From the NCBI GenBank assembly GCA_003601535.1, contig PIXW01000088.1, positions 1 to 23,607 of the forward strand: DNA of 23,607 bases, in the 5' to 3' direction. This document shows, piece by piece, positions 7,669 through 15,663 of the stretch. Each line of letters opens with the position of its first letter. The stretch's first letter is position 1. This DNA is from ANME-2 cluster archaeon (GTDB lineage Archaea; Halobacteriota; Methanosarcinia; Methanosarcinales; Methanogasteraceae). The notes under the pieces were generated by a model. It was not told where the DNA came from, made no database searches, and saw only the letters and a program-made list of their open reading frames with translations. A program made the position numbers and the translations under genes.

Positions 7669-7888
7669 GCCCGACGCACTAACTCCGTGAGATCATCCTA
7701 TCTGGATATTCCGCTGTCGTCACAGTTACCCTCGTGTCGGGCAGTGTCACCTGTGCCACACTGGGGTTGGCTATAACAGTCATTGATAGGTTTACCAAGT
7801 AAACTCCTGCAAGGACCTATGCAGTGCGGTCTGTATCCCTCCCCTTGCTCCGATGATCACGGTTCACATCAGTCCTCGAAGAAGGGAC
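7669..7888 (+). ncRNA. Candidate structured RNA in a 365-bp divergent intergenic region, family unknown
   Basis: The gap between DUF167 and the KaiC-like gene has no supported ORF but many possible helices. A 9-bp stem pairs 7669-7677 with 7734-7742 (GCCCGAC/GTCGGGC core plus a wobble and a C-G pair), enclosing hairpins 7695-7707 and 7714-7725. AGTGT/ACACT (7743-7762) forms the next stem. GGGG at 7763-7766 can pair with CCCC at 7841-7844 around GTTTAC/GTAAAC (7790-7804) and CTGCA/TGCAG (7807-7824). GTCCT/GGGAC (7872-7888) ends the set. An alternative pairing, ATAGGT 7786-7791 with ACCTAT 7815-7820, would exclude two of these. I could not match it to SRP RNA, RNase P RNA, tRNA or a known riboswitch. 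Strand and ends are guesses, and it could be a long leader of either gene. Confidence 0.3.
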
Positions 7889-7957
7889 ATTAAGAGATGG
7901 AATATCATGGTATATATCTGTTGCTGCGAAACCTGAGACACCGCAATCACCAATATG

Positions 7958-7994
7958 TTTATATCTCATGGTTACCTAAAAACTGTAAGGGGTT
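7958..7994 (+). promoter_or_regulatory. TATA box and ribosome binding site of the KaiC-like gene
   Basis: TTTATAT at 7958-7964 is centred about 40 bases before the ATG at 8001, predicting a start of transcription near 7987. AAGGGGTT at 7987-7994 provides a Shine-Dalgarno-like site six bases before the start codon. Confidence 0.5.
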
Positions 7995-8000
7995 ACTACT

Positions 8001-8750
8001 ATGATGAGAAAGAAAACAGGGATTGCCGGATTTGATGAACTGATCCAGGGTGGGCTGATCGAGAAACGTGTATATCTGGTAAGCGGTCCTCCGGGAAGCG
8101 GAAAAACCACATTCGGGATCCAATTTTTGGCGTACGGAGCAACCATCGGCGAACTTGGGCTGTATGCAACGCTCTCTGAAAGTCCGCAGAATATCGTCAG
8201 CGATATGTCCAATTATGCTCTGAACATACCGACACTGATCAAACTGAAAAAACTGCTCTTTTTAGACCTGGGACCGACGCTTGAGTATGGATATGGTGAT
8301 GATCTGCAGGGTGTGATCACTACCGCGTATGATGCCGTGAGCCAGCCCATGCCTGAGGCAGAGGCACCCTCACCATTCATCGTGTACAAGGAGATCAGTA
8401 ACTTTGTGAGAGAGTATGAGATCCAGAGGCTGGTCATCGATTCGGTGTCTGCGATACGGTTCACGAGTGCAGAGCGTTCGCAGGAGGAGAAGGAGATGAG
8501 CAGGTTCATGCGAAATCTGAAGAGACTTGGATGCACAACGATCCTCCTATCGGAACTCACCGATCCGAATGCCTATAGCACTGAGCAGTTCGCCGCGAGC
8601 GGCGTCATCTTCATGCACAACTTCATGCGCGATGACACGATGATCCGCGCAACGCAGGTCATCAAGATGCGCGGCACCGAGCATGATTGTGACCTGAGAA
8701 AGATCACATTCAACAAACAGGGGCTGCAGGTTCTCGACCGGATAGGATGA
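8001..8750 (+). CDS. KaiC-like RecA-superfamily ATPase
   Basis: This 249-residue protein is a single KaiC/RadA-type domain. It opens with the family motif TGIAGFDELIQGGL (6-19), followed by Walker A GPPGSGKTT (29-37). An acidic strand LYATLSES (54-61) stands at the position of the KaiC catalytic carboxylates, and Walker B is RLVID (143-147). It is half the length of circadian KaiC and resembles the many archaeal single-domain KaiC paralogs, whose roles are mostly unknown but often regulatory. An insertion at 92-125 is acidic and proline-rich (PMPEAEAPSP). The stop overlaps the next start by ATGA at 8747, so it probably works with the downstream protein. Six plus-strand genes follow it at short spacing. 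Confidence 0.88.
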   Translation: MMRKKTGIAGFDELIQGGLIEKRVYLVSGPPGSGKTTFGIQFLAYGATIGELGLYATLSESPQNIVSDMSNYALNIPTLIKLKKLLFLDLGPTLEYGYGDDLQGVITTAYDAVSQPMPEAEAPSPFIVYKEISNFVREYEIQRLVIDSVSAIRFTSAERSQEEKEMSRFMRNLKRLGCTTILLSELTDPNAYSTEQFAASGVIFMHNFMRDDTMIRATQVIKMRGTEHDCDLRKITFNKQGLQVLDRIG

Positions 8751-9181
8751 TTCTTATGCTCTTTCAAAAAAAAGAAGGTCACAAACCCATAAGCGAATCT
8801 CTTCTGAACAAATTTATACGGGATATATATGAACTTGGTTATGAGGTGGGGTACCACCATCATTCCGAGATTGGATGGGTTTCTGGCGCATACAACAGCC
8901 TGATCGAGCATGCATCGGTTTACGGGATCGAGGACACGCTCAGAGAGTATTATATTAAAGGTAAAGCAGAAGGCACAGAACGAAGGAGACATGATTTTCT
9001 CACACAGGGAAAGGTTGCATCTCCAGAGCGAGCTCCCACACCAAAAGTAAGGAAACTCTCTCCTGCACAGCGTATGGTTGCCCAACCAGCGATGATTGAT
9101 GTGCCGCGAACCGTCAAACGTCCGGGAATGGTCGAACGTCCAAAGGTATTGGAAGGTTTTATCTCTGTTAAATCAACATAG
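8747..9181 (+). CDS. Unknown protein coupled to the KaiC-like ATPase
   Basis: I do not recognise a family. The 144-residue protein starts inside the stop of the KaiC-like gene. Residues 15-85 look like a compact helical domain (NKFIRDIYELGYEVGYHHHS, AYNSLIEHASVYGIEDTLREYYIKGKAEG) with a notable three-histidine cluster. Residues 85-144 are basic and proline-rich, apparently disordered, with repeated short phrases such as TVKRPGMVERP. No membrane segment or signal peptide is present. The tight coupling suggests a partner or target of the ATPase, possibly with the tail contacting nucleic acid or another protein. That role is inference. The CooT-like gene starts eight bases after its stop. Confidence 0.75.
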   Translation: MILMLFQKKEGHKPISESLLNKFIRDIYELGYEVGYHHHSEIGWVSGAYNSLIEHASVYGIEDTLREYYIKGKAEGTERRRHDFLTQGKVASPERAPTPKVRKLSPAQRMVAQPAMIDVPRTVKRPGMVERPKVLEGFISVKST

Positions 9182-9189
9182 ATAGAATC

Positions 9190-9366
9190 ATGTGTGAACT
9201 GCAGGTAGTAAAACCGGATGGAACGATTCTCGCCGAGGATGTGGTGCATATCAGGGTTGTTGATGATACAATCGAACTGCGCGGCATTCTCGGTGATGTC
9301 ACGACTGTTCATGGACGAATCGTCGAAATCGATATAACTAAGGAACGAGCGATTGTTGAGGGATAG
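9190..9366 (+). CDS. CooT-like small protein (58 residues)
   Basis: The frame from 9190 encodes [20 protein letters not shown] and continues as a small all-beta protein to a stop at 9364-9366. The invariant Met-Cys start, short length and pattern of alternating valines match the CooT family (PF10133). In Rhodospirillum rubrum, CooT binds nickel through Cys2 and helps mature the nickel CO dehydrogenase. Archaeal members are often annotated only as predicted RNA-binding. The gene sits eight bases after the KaiC-partner stop and two bases before gap, so it is certainly inside the operon. Nickel binding here is inference from Cys2, and no CODH gene is in the window. It is short and easily missed by gene callers. 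Confidence 0.75.
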   Translation: MCELQVVKPDGTILAEDVVHIRVVDDTIELRGILGDVTTVHGRIVEIDITKERAIVEG

Positions 9367-9368
9367 AT

Positions 9369-10367
9369 ATGTCTGTAAAAGTTGTGGTTAATGGATACGG
9401 GACGATTGGAAAGCGCGTGGCAGATGCTGTCGCGCTCCAACCGGATATGGAACTGGCAGGTGTTGCGAAGACGCGCCCGAACTTCGAGGCGCGGATGGCG
9501 CTTGAGAAAGGATATCCGCTGTACGTGCTCGCTGGAAGAGAATCCGATTTCAGGGATGCAGAGATGGAGATCAGCGGCACTACCGATGATATGCTTGAAG
9601 AGGCAGATGTCGTTGTGGACTGCACTCCTGGCAAGATCGGTGCGCAGAACAAACCAGTATACGATGCCGCTAACATAAAAGCGATATGGCAGGGCGGGGA
9701 AGCCCATGAACTCGCTGGAATCTCGTTTAATGCACACTCGAATTATGACGAGGCGCTCGGATGCGATTATGCGAGGGTTGTCTCGTGCAATACGACCGGA
9801 CTCTCCAGAATCATCTCAACACTCGATGTGTTTGGGATAGAGAAGGTACGTGCAACTCTGTGCAGACGTGCAACCGATCCTGGAGATGTTAAGAAGGGTC
9901 CGATCAATGCGATCGTTCCTGAATTGAAGATGCCGTCCCATCATGGTCCTGATGTGCAAACTGTTCTTCCGCACATCAAGATCGATACCGTTGCGATCAA
10001 GGTTCCGACAACGCTCATGCATCTGCACATCGTGAACATGGATCTGAGAGAGTCCTGCACAGCAGATGACGTGATCGATGTTCTGGATGAGAATTCGAGG
10101 GTTCGGCTCATAGGCGAGGGGATGTCATCGACCGCTGAGATCATGGAACTGGCACGCGATATGAACCGCCCGCGCAGCGATATGTGGGAGAACTGTGTAT
10201 GGGAGGAGTCAATCAATGTTTCTGATGGAGAACTGTACCTATTCCAGGCGATCCATCAGGAATCTGATGTAATCCCTGAAAACGTCGATTGCATCCGGGC
10301 GATGATGGAACTCGAGAGCGATGCGAGGCGATCGATCAAGAAGACAAACAAAGCGATGGGATTATGA
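9369..10367 (+). CDS. gap: Type II (archaeal) glyceraldehyde-3-phosphate dehydrogenase
   Basis: The 332-residue protein is full length for archaeal phosphorylating [20 protein letters not shown] (7-21) is the dinucleotide-binding loop. TRPNFEAR at 35-42 lies where cofactor choice is made in this class, and VSCNTTGL holds the catalytic cysteine (C140). Archaeal blocks such as [19 protein letters not shown] and PSHHGPDV follow. It interconverts glyceraldehyde 3-phosphate and 1,3-bisphosphoglycerate in the cytoplasm, most likely in the gluconeogenic direction in a methanogen-like organism. The ATG follows the CooT-like stop by two bases, and trkA starts 41 bases after this gene. Confidence 0.95.
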   Translation: MSVKVVVNGYGTIGKRVADAVALQPDMELAGVAKTRPNFEARMALEKGYPLYVLAGRESDFRDAEMEISGTTDDMLEEADVVVDCTPGKIGAQNKPVYDAANIKAIWQGGEAHELAGISFNAHSNYDEALGCDYARVVSCNTTGLSRIISTLDVFGIEKVRATLCRRATDPGDVKKGPINAIVPELKMPSHHGPDVQTVLPHIKIDTVAIKVPTTLMHLHIVNMDLRESCTADDVIDVLDENSRVRLIGEGMSSTAEIMELARDMNRPRSDMWENCVWEESINVSDGELYLFQAIHQESDVIPENVDCIRAMMELESDARRSIKKTNKAMGL

Positions 10368-10408
10368 TACCCCACAAAAATAACCATGATTTATTGGCGT
10401 GACATCTG

Positions 10409-11743
10409 ATGAAGATCGTGATCATCGGTGCCGGAGAAGTCGGATACTCCATTGCAAAAGCGTTGTATACGAACAACGACGTCATCCTCATCGATAAAAA
10501 GGAAGAATCTTGCAGGAGAGCGAATGAACTGGATGTGCAGGTTCTTCAGGGCAATGGCGCAAATGTCAATATATTGAACCAGGCTCTGCCAGCAGATCTT
10601 GTGGTTGCAGTTACAGGTAACGATGAGATCAATATCGTTGCCTGTATCGCTGCAAAATTGATTACCAAGAATAAAAAGCCTATTATGACGATTGCGAGGG
10701 TTTCTAGTCCGGATTACATCAACAAACCGATCGCGCACCGGAGATCGGTCGGCATGGACTTTATGATCTGCCCTGAACTGACGCTTGCCTCCGAGGTCGC
10801 AGGGATCGTATCAGTTCCGTCTGCTATCGGTATGGACGCATTCGCTGATGGCAGGGTGAAGATGATGGAGTTTCGGGTTGACAGGAATACGACATTCGAT
10901 GGGATGTCACTTGCTGATGCAGAGATTCCTGATTGCTGCGTCATCAGCGCACTGATCAGAGGAAAAGATATACTGATCCCACATGGCGATGATGTCATGC
11001 ATGAAGGCGACCATGTCATCGTGATAGGAAAGCCAGAATCTATACTTGAGATCGAGGGGATGTTTGGTGGGATGCCAGGCATGCGCAATAAGGTCATGAT
11101 CGTTGGCGCTGGCATCGTTGGGTTCTATATTGCAAACCTGCTTGCCAGGCGTGGCGATACCGACCTCAAGATCATCGAAACAGACGAGGAACGATGCATA
11201 GAGATCGCGGGTATGCTGCCTGATGCACTGGTTTTGCACGGCGATGGCACCGATGAAGCGCTTCTCAGGTCAGAGGGCGCTGGTGATATGAATGTAGTCA
11301 TCGCAACAACCGATAGCGATGAAAAGAATCTCCTCTGTCTGCTGCTTGTAAAGCAACTCGGTGCAAAGAAGATCATCGCCAAGGTCGATCGATCCGAATA
11401 CATGGAACTCTTTGAGATGGTGGGAATCGATGCTGCATTGTCCCCAAAGCAGGCAACAATCAACGGAGTCCTGCGCGTGACCATGGGCGCAGGTGTCGAG
11501 TCACTTGCCACAGTCGAAGGTGAGCGTGCAGAGATCGTTGAACTGATTGCATCGCCCGGCGCGAAAGTAACAAAGAAGCCTCTTGGCAGGGTCAAGTTCC
11601 CAAAGGGTGCCATTGTCAGCGTGATCGTGCGTAATAATGAGGTAATCGTACCAAGAGGCGTACATCAGATTCGGGCAGGCGATAGGGTGGTGGTGTTCGC
11701 ATTGACGTCGGCACTGCCAAAGGTAAAGAAACTGTTTGGGTAA
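10409..11743 (+). CDS. trkA: Trk potassium uptake system regulatory protein TrkA
   Basis: This 444-residue protein has two repeats, each an RCK_N Rossmann domain plus an RCK_C domain. The nucleotide-binding loops are GAGEVGYSIA (7-16) and, in the second half, VGAGIVGFYIANLLARRGD. Each is followed by the acidic strand end and a VAVTGNDE- or VIATTDSDE-type block. Both halves finish with the RCK_C core, (G)DHVIVIG and GDRVVVFA. TrkA binds NAD(H) or ATP on the inner membrane face and gates the TrkH/TrkG potassium channel. No trkH lies next to it here. The gene falls between gap and ftsZ on the same strand, with ftsZ having its own promoter. Confidence 0.93.
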   Translation: MKIVIIGAGEVGYSIAKALYTNNDVILIDKKEESCRRANELDVQVLQGNGANVNILNQALPADLVVAVTGNDEINIVACIAAKLITKNKKPIMTIARVSSPDYINKPIAHRRSVGMDFMICPELTLASEVAGIVSVPSAIGMDAFADGRVKMMEFRVDRNTTFDGMSLADAEIPDCCVISALIRGKDILIPHGDDVMHEGDHVIVIGKPESILEIEGMFGGMPGMRNKVMIVGAGIVGFYIANLLARRGDTDLKIIETDEERCIEIAGMLPDALVLHGDGTDEALLRSEGAGDMNVVIATTDSDEKNLLCLLLVKQLGAKKIIAKVDRSEYMELFEMVGIDAALSPKQATINGVLRVTMGAGVESLATVEGERAEIVELIASPGAKVTKKPLGRVKFPKGAIVSVIVRNNEVIVPRGVHQIRAGDRVVVFALTSALPKVKKLFG

Positions 11744-11751
11744 TAATCACG

Positions 11752-11790
11752 TTTAAATACCAAAAGAAGTAAATAATATAATCGGAGGAT
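11752..11790 (+). promoter_or_regulatory. TATA box and strong ribosome binding site of ftsZ
   Basis: TTTAAATA at 11752-11759 predicts a transcription start near 11781. GGAGGAT at 11784-11790 is a near-perfect archaeal Shine-Dalgarno six bases before the ATG at 11797. The ftsZ-secE pair therefore probably has its own transcript, separate from trkA. Confidence 0.6.
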
Positions 11791-11796
11791 TGAATT

Positions 11797-12903
11797 ATGA
11801 AATCCATTGTAGAAGAGGCATTAGCTCGAGCAGAAATACAGGCAGACTCGCCGGTATATCTGCAGGATCAATCCACAGAGACTGATCAGGAACTCGAGAA
11901 GATTCTGTCAGAACTCATGACCCACATCACGGTGGTCGGATGTGGCGGTGGTGGCTCAAACACCATCCAGCGGATGATGGAAGAAGGCGTTGCAGGCGCG
12001 GAATTATGCGCTGTTAACACGGATGCCCAGCATCTGTTGTATGTCAATGCCAGTCAGAAGGTATTGATCGGACGCAAGACCACAAAAGGTCTCGGTGCTG
12101 GCAGTATGCCGCAGATCGGAGAGGCTGCTGCCGAAGAGAGTCTGGATGAGGTGCAACAGGTGGTGGAGGGAACTGATATGGTCTTTGTAACCTGCGGGCT
12201 TGGTGGAGGTACAGGTACGGGGGCAGCACCAATCGTTGCAAAATCTGCGCAGGATGCCGGCGCACTGACGATCTCGGTTGTGACGCTCCCGTTCACAGCA
12301 GAGGGTTCGATCAGAAGAAGCAATGCTGAAGCCGGTCTCAAGCGGTTGATGGAGGTATCTGATACCGTGATCGTTGTTCCGAACGACCGGCTGATGGAAG
12401 TGGTACCGAGACTGCCGTTGCAGGTTGCGTTCAAGGTGTGCGACGAGGTTCTGATGCGCGCGGTAAAGGGCATCACCGAACTGATCACAAAACCGGGACT
12501 GGTCAATCTCGATTTCGCAGATGTACGGACGGTTATGCAGAAGGGTGGCGTTGCGATGATCGGGCTCGGCGAAGCTGAAGGTGAGAACAAGGCATCAGAA
12601 TCCGTGAAAAAGGCACTCAGAAGTCCGCTGCTCGATGTGGACATCTCTGGTGCGACCTCAGCACTCGTGAACGTAGTTGGTGGATCGGATATGACCGTCG
12701 CTGAGGCAGAGGGCGTCGTGGAGGAGGTTTATCAGCGCGTTGATCCGAATGCCCGCCTGATATGGGGTGCGCAGATCGATCCGTCGCTTGAGAATACGGT
12801 TCGCACCATGCTCGTTGTAACCGGCGTCAAATCGCCACAGATCTATGGAAAAGGTGCTGGAACAAACGTTATCAGAAAATACGGCATCGACTTTGTCTGC
12901 TAA
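11797..12903 (+). CDS. ftsZ: Cell division protein FtsZ (FtsZ1-type by context)
   Basis: The 368-residue tubulin-family GTPase has the nucleotide-binding [11 protein letters not shown] (46-56), the synergy NTDAQHL (74-80), the tubulin signature GGGTGTG (136-142), the PNDRL block, and the T7 loop region [12 protein letters not shown]. It polymerises at the division site under the membrane. An N-terminal 40-residue extension (LEKILSELM and upstream) is typical of archaeal FtsZ. It ends soon after the tubulin fold ([10 protein letters not shown]), with no long tail. The secE gene starts two bases after the stop; an ftsZ-secE pair is the usual setting of archaeal FtsZ1. No nusG or ribosomal protein gene follows, unlike in many relatives. 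Confidence 0.95.
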   Translation: MKSIVEEALARAEIQADSPVYLQDQSTETDQELEKILSELMTHITVVGCGGGGSNTIQRMMEEGVAGAELCAVNTDAQHLLYVNASQKVLIGRKTTKGLGAGSMPQIGEAAAEESLDEVQQVVEGTDMVFVTCGLGGGTGTGAAPIVAKSAQDAGALTISVVTLPFTAEGSIRRSNAEAGLKRLMEVSDTVIVVPNDRLMEVVPRLPLQVAFKVCDEVLMRAVKGITELITKPGLVNLDFADVRTVMQKGGVAMIGLGEAEGENKASESVKKALRSPLLDVDISGATSALVNVVGGSDMTVAEAEGVVEEVYQRVDPNARLIWGAQIDPSLENTVRTMLVVTGVKSPQIYGKGAGTNVIRKYGIDFVC

Positions 12904-12905
12904 CG

Positions 12906-13088
12906 ATGGCTCTGACCGATTCCCTCAAACTCGCTGAGTATACGAGGATACTCAAACTGGCAAGGAAGCCAGATAAGGACGAGTTTACGATGATTGCGAA
13001 GGTTGCTGGTGCAGGAATACTGCTGATAGGGTTTATCGGCTTTCTGATATATCTGATACTAACAGAGATGCCATCAGAGATACTATGA
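12906..13088 (+). CDS. secE: Preprotein translocase subunit SecE/Sec61-gamma
   Basis: This 60-residue protein has the Sec61-gamma pattern: an amphipathic N-terminal helix ending YTRILKLARKPDKDEFTMIAK, then a single transmembrane helix GAGILLIGFIGFLIYLIL. SecE clamps SecY in the protein-conducting channel. The start lies two bases after the ftsZ stop. The end faces the convergent engB gene 21 bases away, and no clear terminator hairpin is visible in that gap. Confidence 0.9.
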   Translation: MALTDSLKLAEYTRILKLARKPDKDEFTMIAKVAGAGILLIGFIGFLIYLILTEMPSEIL

Positions 13089-13109
13089 TCAGGTAATAAT
13101 TCTACGGTT

Positions 13110-13715
13110 TCACGCCATTCTGGCACATCCGAGCAGATTATCCCTCCCGATTCCATGCAGTCTGCCCCGCAGAAGGGTAACTATCGATGACACATCTCCT
13201 TTCTTTGCGGAGACCGGCGCGATCACATCGAGCCACTGTTTCCACGGGGGAAGAAGATCAAAACGTTTCACGATCTGATCGAGCGTGTGGTCTCGATCGG
13301 TTATCAGGTCCATCTTGTTTGCAGCGATGATTGTATCGACGTTGATATCAGATAAAAATTCAAACAATTCAATGTCAACTGGTAGCTCCCCCTTTTTATA
13401 CCATCTATCCACGATCTCACAGAACGAACTCGCATCGATCACCTGAACCGCACAAAGAATACGATCAGAGTTATCTTCGATATAATGGATAATTAAATCC
13501 TTTATACGCTCCTGAACATCGTCAGGAACACCGTGCAGGAATCCGTAACCTGGCATATCGGTTATCAGTAGATCCTTGCATAGTATATGTGCTGGTCTTC
13601 TCGTAACACCGGGACGTCTACCTATCTTAACACTCTTTCCGGTCAATTTTTTGATCAACGACGACTTTCCAACGTTCGATCTGCCTGCGAATATGATCTC
13701 GTGATTGATTGGCAT
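13110..13715 (-). CDS. engB: EngB-type GTP-binding protein (YihA family)
   Basis: The 201-residue TrmE-Era-EngA-EngB family GTPase has all G motifs: G1 GRSNVGKSS (11-19), the switch GVTRRP (36-41), G3 DMPGYG (53-58), G4 NKMD (133-136) and G5 VSAKKGD. The GYGF sequence after DMP is diagnostic of EngB. In bacteria the protein helps assemble the large ribosomal subunit, and archaeal members are presumed to do likewise. The stop is 21 bases from the convergent secE. A small 67-residue gene ends 19 bases upstream on the same strand and probably shares the transcript. Confidence 0.93.
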   Translation of the reverse strand: MPINHEIIFAGRSNVGKSSLIKKLTGKSVKIGRRPGVTRRPAHILCKDLLITDMPGYGFLHGVPDDVQERIKDLIIHYIEDNSDRILCAVQVIDASSFCEIVDRWYKKGELPVDIELFEFLSDINVDTIIAANKMDLITDRDHTLDQIVKRFDLLPPWKQWLDVIAPVSAKKGDVSSIVTLLRGRLHGIGRDNLLGCARMA

Positions 13716-13734
13716 TCGGATCGCCCCGCAATTG

Positions 13735-13938
13735 TCATCTCTTTGAGTGATTCTTCGTCAGCAGATACTTTTCCCGATCCAGTTGAAAGTTCTTTGAACT
13801 CGTGAGAAAACTGTTGAGGAGCGTTGCCTGCTGCTTGCTCCATACCTCATTTGGCACCGATTTCACCCATTCGCTGTAACGTCTTATGAATGTTAGACGC
13901 TCATTGCGATTCTGTTCTCTGTCAAATTTCAATTCCAT
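13735..13938 (-). CDS. Small conserved-looking protein upstream of engB, function unknown
   Basis: The 67-residue protein begins MELKFDREQNRNERLTFIRR and continues with YSEWVKSVPNEVWSKQQATL and LNSFLTSSKNFQLDREKYL. The sequence is polar and helical, with tryptophans at conserved-looking places, and seems to resemble a short archaeal family seen in my memory of methanogen genomes, but I cannot name it. A TTTTAAG box near 13968-13974 and CAGGGA just before the ATG support a real start. It lies 19 bases upstream of engB on the same strand. No metal site, signal peptide or membrane segment is seen. Confidence 0.6.
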   Translation of the reverse strand: MELKFDREQNRNERLTFIRRYSEWVKSVPNEVWSKQQATLLNSFLTSSKNFQLDREKYLLTKNHSKR

Positions 13939-14064
13939 ACGGTTCCCTGTTCAGATATTCCTCCAATCTTAAAAGAGTATCCACAAACACCAGGCGCAAC
14001 TATGATGATCGTGCAATCGCGCTAGATCAGCATCTTTTTTTAGTTCCCGCCCCGATCATGAATC

Positions 14065-15525
14065 ATGGGTAGGAAGACGCACCTGATGATCCTCGGAACC
14101 GCATCCCATGTCGGAAAGAGTGTGCTGGTCGCTGCCTTCTGCCATATCTTCTCAAGAACCATGTCGGTTGCGCCATTCAAGGCTCAGAACATGAGTCTCA
14201 ATTCATGGATCACCGAAGACGGTGGTGAGATCGGTATTGCGCAGGCAATACAGGCGTGGGCTGCCGGAATCGAGCCAACAGTGGAGATGAATCCGATCCT
14301 GTTGAAGCCAAAAGGTGATCGCTTGTCGCAGGTGATCATTCTGGGCAGACCTGCGTATGATAGGATGGCAGGCGATTATTACGAATCGATCGATGAGGTA
14401 TCAGGCATCGTGGACGATGCGCTTGCACGGCTTGAAGAGATGTACGATCTCATCATAATAGAGGGCGCAGGAGGCGCAGCCGAGATCAATCTGTATGATC
14501 GGGACATCGTAAATATCGGAACTGCCAGATCGGTCAAACCAGCGATCATACTGGCAGGGGATATCGAACGAGGCGGGGTATTTGCGAGCTTGTATGGAAC
14601 GCTTGAGCTGCTTCCTGAGGATATCAGAGCTCTTGTCAGAGGATTTGTCATCAACAAGTTTCGCGGCGATTACGATATTTTGAAGCCAGGGGTTTTGCAA
14701 CTGGAGAGAATCACTGGCGTACCTGTGCTTGGAGTCATCCCGTACGCAGATATCGCAATTCCGTCAGAAGACTCGGTATCTATCGCAGATAAACACACAT
14801 GCCAGCGGCTGATCGATATCGCAGTCCTGCACCTCCCTCACATCTCGAATTTCACGGATTTCGAACCGCTCGAAGCGTTTGCGAATGTCAGATACGTTCC
14901 ACTTGCATCCGACATCGGAAATCCGGATGTGATCATCATTCCTGGCACGAAGAACACAATTGAGGATCTTCTGGAGATTAAAAAGCACGGGATGGATAAA
15001 CGAATCATTGATATGCATAGAAGAGTGCCGATCATCGGAATATGCGGTGGATACCAGATGCTCGGTAGAACGATCATCGATTGCGGATTCGAGGACGGCG
15101 TAACCGAGATATCTGGCATGGGACTGCTCGATGTGGCAACAACATTCGAACGGTACGAGAAGCAGACGCGGCAGGTCACAAAACAGGTAACATGCAACGG
15201 ACCAATCCTTGGAAGCATCCATGGCGAGATGGTGTCCGGCTACGAGATTCATACCGGCGACACCACATCAACGAGTCCGGTCTTCGAGGATGACGGTTGC
15301 ATCGATGAATCAGGGCTTGTCTTCGGCACATATCTGCATGGCTTGTTTGAGAATGAAAATATAAGGAGGGCGTTACTCGGATATATCTGCGAAAAGAAAG
15401 GAATCTCGTCGAAAGACACGTCCTTTGAGATCATAAGTATGGAAGATAGGATCAGGGAGTTCGCAGAACTTGTTGAACAGTATGTTGATATATCAGCTAT
15501 CCGGGGGTTGCTGAAAATCCATTGA
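14065..15525 (+). CDS. cobQ: Cobyric acid synthase (CbiP/CobQ)
   Basis: The 486-residue protein has both domains of cobyric acid synthase. The N-terminal ATP-binding domain opens ILGTASHVGKSVL (9-21) and has FKAQNMSLNS, GDRLSQVI and IIEGAGGAAEINL. The C-terminal glutamine amidotransferase domain has the nucleophile C327 in GICGGYQML and the catalytic H425 in YLHGLFEN. It amidates four carboxylates of adenosyl-cobyrinate a,c-diamide using glutamine and ATP, in the cytoplasm. A methanogen-like cell needs cobamides for methyl transfer. The Tfx-family gene follows after 138 bases on the same strand. No ribosome binding site is obvious, but the start matches the family N-terminus. Confidence 0.95.
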   Translation: MGRKTHLMILGTASHVGKSVLVAAFCHIFSRTMSVAPFKAQNMSLNSWITEDGGEIGIAQAIQAWAAGIEPTVEMNPILLKPKGDRLSQVIILGRPAYDRMAGDYYESIDEVSGIVDDALARLEEMYDLIIIEGAGGAAEINLYDRDIVNIGTARSVKPAIILAGDIERGGVFASLYGTLELLPEDIRALVRGFVINKFRGDYDILKPGVLQLERITGVPVLGVIPYADIAIPSEDSVSIADKHTCQRLIDIAVLHLPHISNFTDFEPLEAFANVRYVPLASDIGNPDVIIIPGTKNTIEDLLEIKKHGMDKRIIDMHRRVPIIGICGGYQMLGRTIIDCGFEDGVTEISGMGLLDVATTFERYEKQTRQVTKQVTCNGPILGSIHGEMVSGYEIHTGDTTSTSPVFEDDGCIDESGLVFGTYLHGLFENENIRRALLGYICEKKGISSKDTSFEIISMEDRIREFAELVEQYVDISAIRGLLKIH

Positions 15526-15541
15526 GTTCTGCGATCACAGG

Positions 15542-15566
15542 ATTCGTGAAATTCGTGTTTTGATGC
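15542..15566 (+). repeat. Short tandem ATTCGTG repeat after cobQ
   Basis: ATTCGTGAA is followed by ATTCGTGTTTT and GATGCG, a 9-base period like the AATCTGTGT repeat before cobT. The remaining part of the 138-base cobQ-tfx gap holds TTTCACTGGAAAA at 15603-15615. On the minus strand that segment resembles half of the operator-like repeat at 1300-1348. Confidence 0.25.
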
Positions 15567-15663
15567 GTTGTCCGAAATCAGCATCAGAAGATCACGAGTG
15601 CATTTCACTGGAAAATTCGGGTTGTGCCAACATTGATGTACCATGCCAGTCCCGTAATAATCG

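Noticed and set aside
7669..7888. SRP RNA, RNase P RNA, tRNA or cobalamin riboswitch
   Set aside because: The conserved cores of these RNAs (SRP helix 8 GGAAGG...AGCA, RNase P GAGGAAAGUC, tRNA TTCRANY arm, B12 box) were not found on either strand.
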